This document shows, piece after piece, positions 29,688-32,670 of a stretch of 32,670 bases of DNA. The position numbers were made by a program, and so were the translations under genes. The notes under the pieces were generated by a model. That model saw only the letters and a program-made list of their open reading frames with translations, made no database searches and had not been told where the DNA came from. Positions within the stretch are counted from its first letter, which is position 1, and each line of letters opens with the position of its first letter. Source of the DNA: Desulfomonilaceae bacterium (GTDB taxonomy: Bacteria > Desulfobacterota > Desulfomonilia > Desulfomonilales > Desulfomonilaceae); contig JAVHLK010000049.1 in NCBI GenBank assembly GCA_031082285.1, forward strand, positions 3,820-36,489, given 5' to 3'.

Positions 29688-31207
29688 TGGAAGCGTACCC
29701 GTTAGCTCCCGTGGTGCTTACCGATTTCATCGGATCGGCCCTCATGATTGTGCTCTCCTGCGCGTGTGTGCGCTACGCGTTCCTGTTGCGGCGCGCCCGA
29801 CCGGCGAACGTTCTGTGGACATATCTTCTTGCGTTCTCACTGGCGCTCGCCGCGTTTTCGGTCTCTCGCGGAGTGGGGCACCTTGTGGGCCAACTGCTGT
29901 CTTTCGCGGGGAAAGGTGACGTGTGGAAGGCACTGCTTCCGTATAGCGGAGCGGTAAACACGTTGATGTTCGTCGTGGTGGGATCGATTACCCTCTTTTT
30001 TCAACGTGTTCAAATTATCAACAGGGAAATCCTAAACGATAAGAGGGATCTGGAGAAAGCATCAAGCGAAGTGATACGCCTCAACCGCGATCTCCAGTCG
30101 CTGGTGGAGGCCCGTACGCGCCAGCTCAGCGCATCGGAAGTCAGGTATCGCGCTCTGTTCGAAGGCTCCATAGATGTAGTCTTCATCGTTGACGACACCG
30201 GAAGGTTCGAGGACCTCAATCAGGCCGGCGTCCGGACACTCGGCTATGAGTCGCCGGAGGAGTTGATCGGCGTTCTGTCGCTGAAAGACGTTTTTGTCAA
30301 AGAACGAGACTACGACGCGCTTGCATACCAGCTGCGAACTCATGGGTTTGTGCGGGATCGCGAGTGTTTGTTGATGTCTCGCAACGGAGACGAAATTCTC
30401 GTTCTGTTGGGCATGAGTGCAAAAGCCCCCGACGCGCATGTGAAGGGCGGGTACCATGGTATTGCGAAAGACATTACGGCAAGGAAAAGAATGGAGCGAC
30501 AATTGCAGCGTGCGGACAGGTTGGCCTCACTCGGTCAAATTTCGGCAGGCATCGCGCATGAAATCAACAACCCTTTGGGGATCATACTCGGGTACGCTCA
30601 ATTGATTATGCGGGGGTGCGACAAAGGCACTCAGGGTTATGAAGACGTCCGAACGATCGAGAGGCAGGCCCAGAATTGCAGACGGATCGTGGGAGATCTG
30701 CTGAAATTCGCTCGAGCAGCGGATACCCGAAAGACCGTCGTCAATGTGAACCAATGCCTCCGTGATCTGCTGGCCCTGCTGGCACGCCAGTTTGAGTCAG
30801 CCGGAATCATGGTGGAAGCTCGTCTCGACCCGGAGTTGCCGGCGGTCGTAGGAGACACGGACAAAATCAAGCAGGTTTTCATGAATTTGTTGGTAAACGC
30901 CAAGCAGGCCATCACGGGAAGCGGCCGGATCGGCATTGAGACCGCTCATGACGTGGAGTCCGGGCAGATATGCGTGATCATCTCCGACACCGGCGTGGGA
31001 ATTCCCGAGGACCTGGCCGACAAGGTGTTCGATCCGTTTTTTACCACGAAGCCCGTGGGAGAGGGCACCGGCCTGGGATTGTCGGTAAGTTACGGTATAA
31101 TTCACGACCACGGTGGAACCATTGAGTTGAACAGTGAAGTCGGCAAGGGGACCGTGTTTACCATTCAACTCCCCGCGCGGGTCGACGAGTCCGCGAAGAA
31201 CGGCTGA
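29687..31207 (+). CDS. PAS-domain sensor histidine kinase
   Basis: 506 aa. Three membrane segments lie in the first 105 residues (about 10-33, 45-65, 85-105), then a coiled coil to about 145. A PAS domain follows (about 150-265: RYRALFEGSIDVVFIVDDTG, ending GIAKDITARKRMERQLQ). The HisKA domain has the phosphoacceptor His291 in GIAHEINNPLGIILGYAQL. The HATPase domain has the N box MNLLVNAKQAI, the G1 box DTGVGIPEDLADKVFDPFFTTK and the G2 box EGTGLGLSVSYGII. The start overlaps the upstream membrane-protein stop (TGATG); a longer open frame from 29051 is a shadow of that gene. It probably phosphorylates the regulator encoded six bases downstream. Confidence 0.94.
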   Translation: MEAYPLAPVVLTDFIGSALMIVLSCACVRYAFLLRRARPANVLWTYLLAFSLALAAFSVSRGVGHLVGQLLSFAGKGDVWKALLPYSGAVNTLMFVVVGSITLFFQRVQIINREILNDKRDLEKASSEVIRLNRDLQSLVEARTRQLSASEVRYRALFEGSIDVVFIVDDTGRFEDLNQAGVRTLGYESPEELIGVLSLKDVFVKERDYDALAYQLRTHGFVRDRECLLMSRNGDEILVLLGMSAKAPDAHVKGGYHGIAKDITARKRMERQLQRADRLASLGQISAGIAHEINNPLGIILGYAQLIMRGCDKGTQGYEDVRTIERQAQNCRRIVGDLLKFARAADTRKTVVNVNQCLRDLLALLARQFESAGIMVEARLDPELPAVVGDTDKIKQVFMNLLVNAKQAITGSGRIGIETAHDVESGQICVIISDTGVGIPEDLADKVFDPFFTTKPVGEGTGLGLSVSYGIIHDHGGTIELNSEVGKGTVFTIQLPARVDESAKNG

Positions 31208-31212
31208 AGCAC

Positions 31213-32616
31213 ATGGGTGAATCCTTCCTTTCAAAGCTCCTCATCGTCGATGACGAGCAGGACATGCTCAATCTCCTTGCACGGACCGTGTCAAGCGAGC
31301 TTCCCTGTACCGTGGCGACCGCAACCAGTGCGTACCAGGCGCAAACTTTTCTTGAGTCGGACTCCTATGACCTGATCCTCCTCGACATTCGAATGCCCGG
31401 AATGGACGGCATGGAATTTCTGGGAAAGTTGCGAAAGGAGCGTCCGGATACCACGGTCCTCATGATGACGGCCTACGGAACCATCGACATGGCCGTCGAA
31501 GCCATCAAGAAAGGGGCATACGATTTTCTGACGAAACCCTTCGATCTGGACAACGTTGTTCACCTTATATCAAAGGCTCTGGAGAGAAGCACGCTGATCA
31601 AGGAAAACAGACAGCTCCAGAGAAGGCTTCGTGAGCATGAGGGACTTGAAGAGATCGTGGGGACCGGGCCCAGAATCATGAAGGTTCTAGAGACCATCCG
31701 GCTCGTGGCAAACACGGACGCAACCGTGCTTATTACGGGCGAGTCCGGCACGGGGAAGGACCTTGTCGCCAGGGCCTTGCACCGGACGAGTCATCGGTCG
31801 GACCACGCCTTTGTGCCGGTCAATTGCCCGAATCTGCCTGAAGAAATTCTCGAGAGCGAACTGTTCGGTTACCGCAAGGGGGCCTTCACACACGCGGTAA
31901 GGGATAAGAAGGGCCTCTTCCTCGAAGCGGAGGGAGGGACCATCTATCTGGATGAAATCGGCGACATTTCAGGAACTTTGCAAACAAAGCTCCTCAGAGT
32001 CATACAAGAGAAGGAAATTCGTCCCCTGGGGGAGACCAAGAGTATCAAGGTCGATGCCCGCATCGTTGCGTCCACGAACCGCAACCTTAAAGAGAAAATT
32101 GAGCAGGGCCTTTTTCGAGAGGACCTGTTCTATCGGCTCAACGTAATCTCTCTGCAAATGCCTCCCCTTAGGGAGAGACCCGAGGACATCCCGAGCCTGG
32201 CCCGACACTTCCTCCAAAGGTGCGCGGAAGAGTCGGGAAAAGAGGGAATGCGAATTTCTCCTGAACTCGCCGAATCTCTCGTGAAATACTCGTGGCCGGG
32301 CAACGTGAGGGAACTGGAGAATTTGATTCGGAGAGCGGTGATTCTCTGTGCCGGCCCGGAAATCCGTAACGAAGATGTGGAACTGGAAAGAGACCTGCCG
32401 GAGAAGTGCCTTGTCACGGAAGAAGTCAAGAGACTGCCGTATAAGGAGGCCAAGCGCCTGGTTCTGGAAAGATTCCACCGCGAATATGTTTCCGAAGGGC
32501 TTGCACGAAGTCGAGGCAACGTGACGCAGGCCGCACGAGCATGCGGGTTGGAACGTCAAGCCCTCCAGCAGGTGATGCGAAAATACGGTATCAAGTCCAA
32601 AGATTTCCAGCCTTAG
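31213..32616 (+). CDS. NtrC-family response regulator with GAFTHA loop
   Basis: 467 aa with three domains. Receiver (about 5-120): DDE acidic pocket, phosphoacceptor Asp58 in LILLDIRMPGMDG, and LTKPFD. AAA+ sigma54-activation domain (about 145-375): Walker A GESGTGKD (176-183), Walker B-like GGTIYLDEIGD and the arginine-finger region REDLFYRLNVI. Fis-type helix-turn-helix (about 425-460): GNVTQAARACGLERQALQQVM. The loop that contacts sigma54 reads GAFTHA (223-228) instead of GAFTGA; the codon for the fifth residue is CAC. This could weaken or retarget sigma54 contact. The gene starts five bases after the kinase stop with no strong ribosome site, suggesting coupling. Confidence 0.94.
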   Translation: MGESFLSKLLIVDDEQDMLNLLARTVSSELPCTVATATSAYQAQTFLESDSYDLILLDIRMPGMDGMEFLGKLRKERPDTTVLMMTAYGTIDMAVEAIKKGAYDFLTKPFDLDNVVHLISKALERSTLIKENRQLQRRLREHEGLEEIVGTGPRIMKVLETIRLVANTDATVLITGESGTGKDLVARALHRTSHRSDHAFVPVNCPNLPEEILESELFGYRKGAFTHAVRDKKGLFLEAEGGTIYLDEIGDISGTLQTKLLRVIQEKEIRPLGETKSIKVDARIVASTNRNLKEKIEQGLFREDLFYRLNVISLQMPPLRERPEDIPSLARHFLQRCAEESGKEGMRISPELAESLVKYSWPGNVRELENLIRRAVILCAGPEIRNEDVELERDLPEKCLVTEEVKRLPYKEAKRLVLERFHREYVSEGLARSRGNVTQAARACGLERQALQQVMRKYGIKSKDFQP

Positions 32617-32670
32617 AAAGTGTCTCAAAACCCCGGCATGGAGACAAATCGTAGCACGATGCGGATTCAT

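Noticed and set aside
1-32670. Genome-wide UGA recoding (as glycine or another residue), suggested by two in-frame TGA codons at Gly-like positions
   Set aside because: Many genes here end normally on TGA at the expected family length (lpdA, YkgJ protein, qmoC, antitoxin, histidine kinase, the middle cassette gene), often overlapping the next start. UGA is therefore a stop codon in general.

Overview
The window looks like a chromosomal segment of a sulfate-reducing bacterium of the Desulfobacterota (Deltaproteobacteria). The diagnostic part is a complete aprBA-qmoABC cluster (adenylylsulfate reductase plus its quinone-interacting membrane oxidoreductase) in the order found in sulfate reducers. 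GC content is moderately high, gene density is high, and I see no phage, plasmid or insertion-sequence genes and no rRNA or tRNA genes. The genus cannot be fixed from the sequence.

Layout. 1-5763 (minus strand): a run read leftward of a SEC-C/TPR protein, a YkgJ-type cysteine-cluster protein, an exported HEAT-repeat protein, an OmpH/Skp-like periplasmic protein, dihydrolipoyl dehydrogenase and a lipoate-protein ligase cut by the window edge. The HEAT gene has an in-frame TGA at codon 53. 5764-13630 (plus): a long structured leader, then aprB, aprA, an intrinsic terminator, qmoA, qmoB, qmoC and a strong terminator. 13819-14052 (minus): an orphan 77-aa protein. 14292-15584 (plus): purB. 15664-20619 (plus): three envelope genes. 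The first resembles Csd6/Pgp2 (L,D-carboxypeptidase of the YkuD fold) and the third resembles Csd4/Pgp1 (M99 D,L-carboxypeptidase with a Gln zinc ligand), the peptidoglycan-trimming pair that sets helical shape in Helicobacter and Campylobacter. Between them is an uncharacterised membrane-anchored protein. 20623-20745: three 32-bp tandem repeats and a palindrome. 20814-22369 (minus): panC-panD behind a promoter, an intrinsic terminator and a leader that could be an attenuator or a small RNA. 22421-23620: a VapBC-type toxin-antitoxin pair flanked by related inverted repeats. 23646-24095 (minus): a MarR regulator with an in-frame TGA. 24212-29005 (minus): a sugar cluster of a DUF5752-like protein, a TreT-type trehalose synthase, mannose-1-phosphate guanylyltransferase and a glycosyltransferase fused to a type II phosphomannose-isomerase cupin. 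29175-32616 (plus): a membrane protein, a PAS histidine kinase and an NtrC-family regulator with a GAFTHA loop where GAFTGA is the rule.

How the genes work together. AprBA reduces APS to sulfite and AMP with electrons that QmoABC draws from the menaquinol pool. The RNA features around aprBA and qmoA could set the ratio of the two complexes. The Csd6/Csd4-like pair suggests successive trimming of peptidoglycan peptides and a curved or helical cell. The DUF5752/TreT/ManC/GT4-PMI genes link trehalose synthesis with GDP-mannose supply, probably for compatible solutes or a glycan. The last three genes form a membrane-sensing two-component system.

Most novel candidates: the Csd6/unknown/Csd4 cassette with duplicated accessory domains, the panCD leader RNA, the two in-frame TGA codons each followed by a hairpin, and the GAFTHA regulator. 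All names come from motif recognition by eye; no database search was run.
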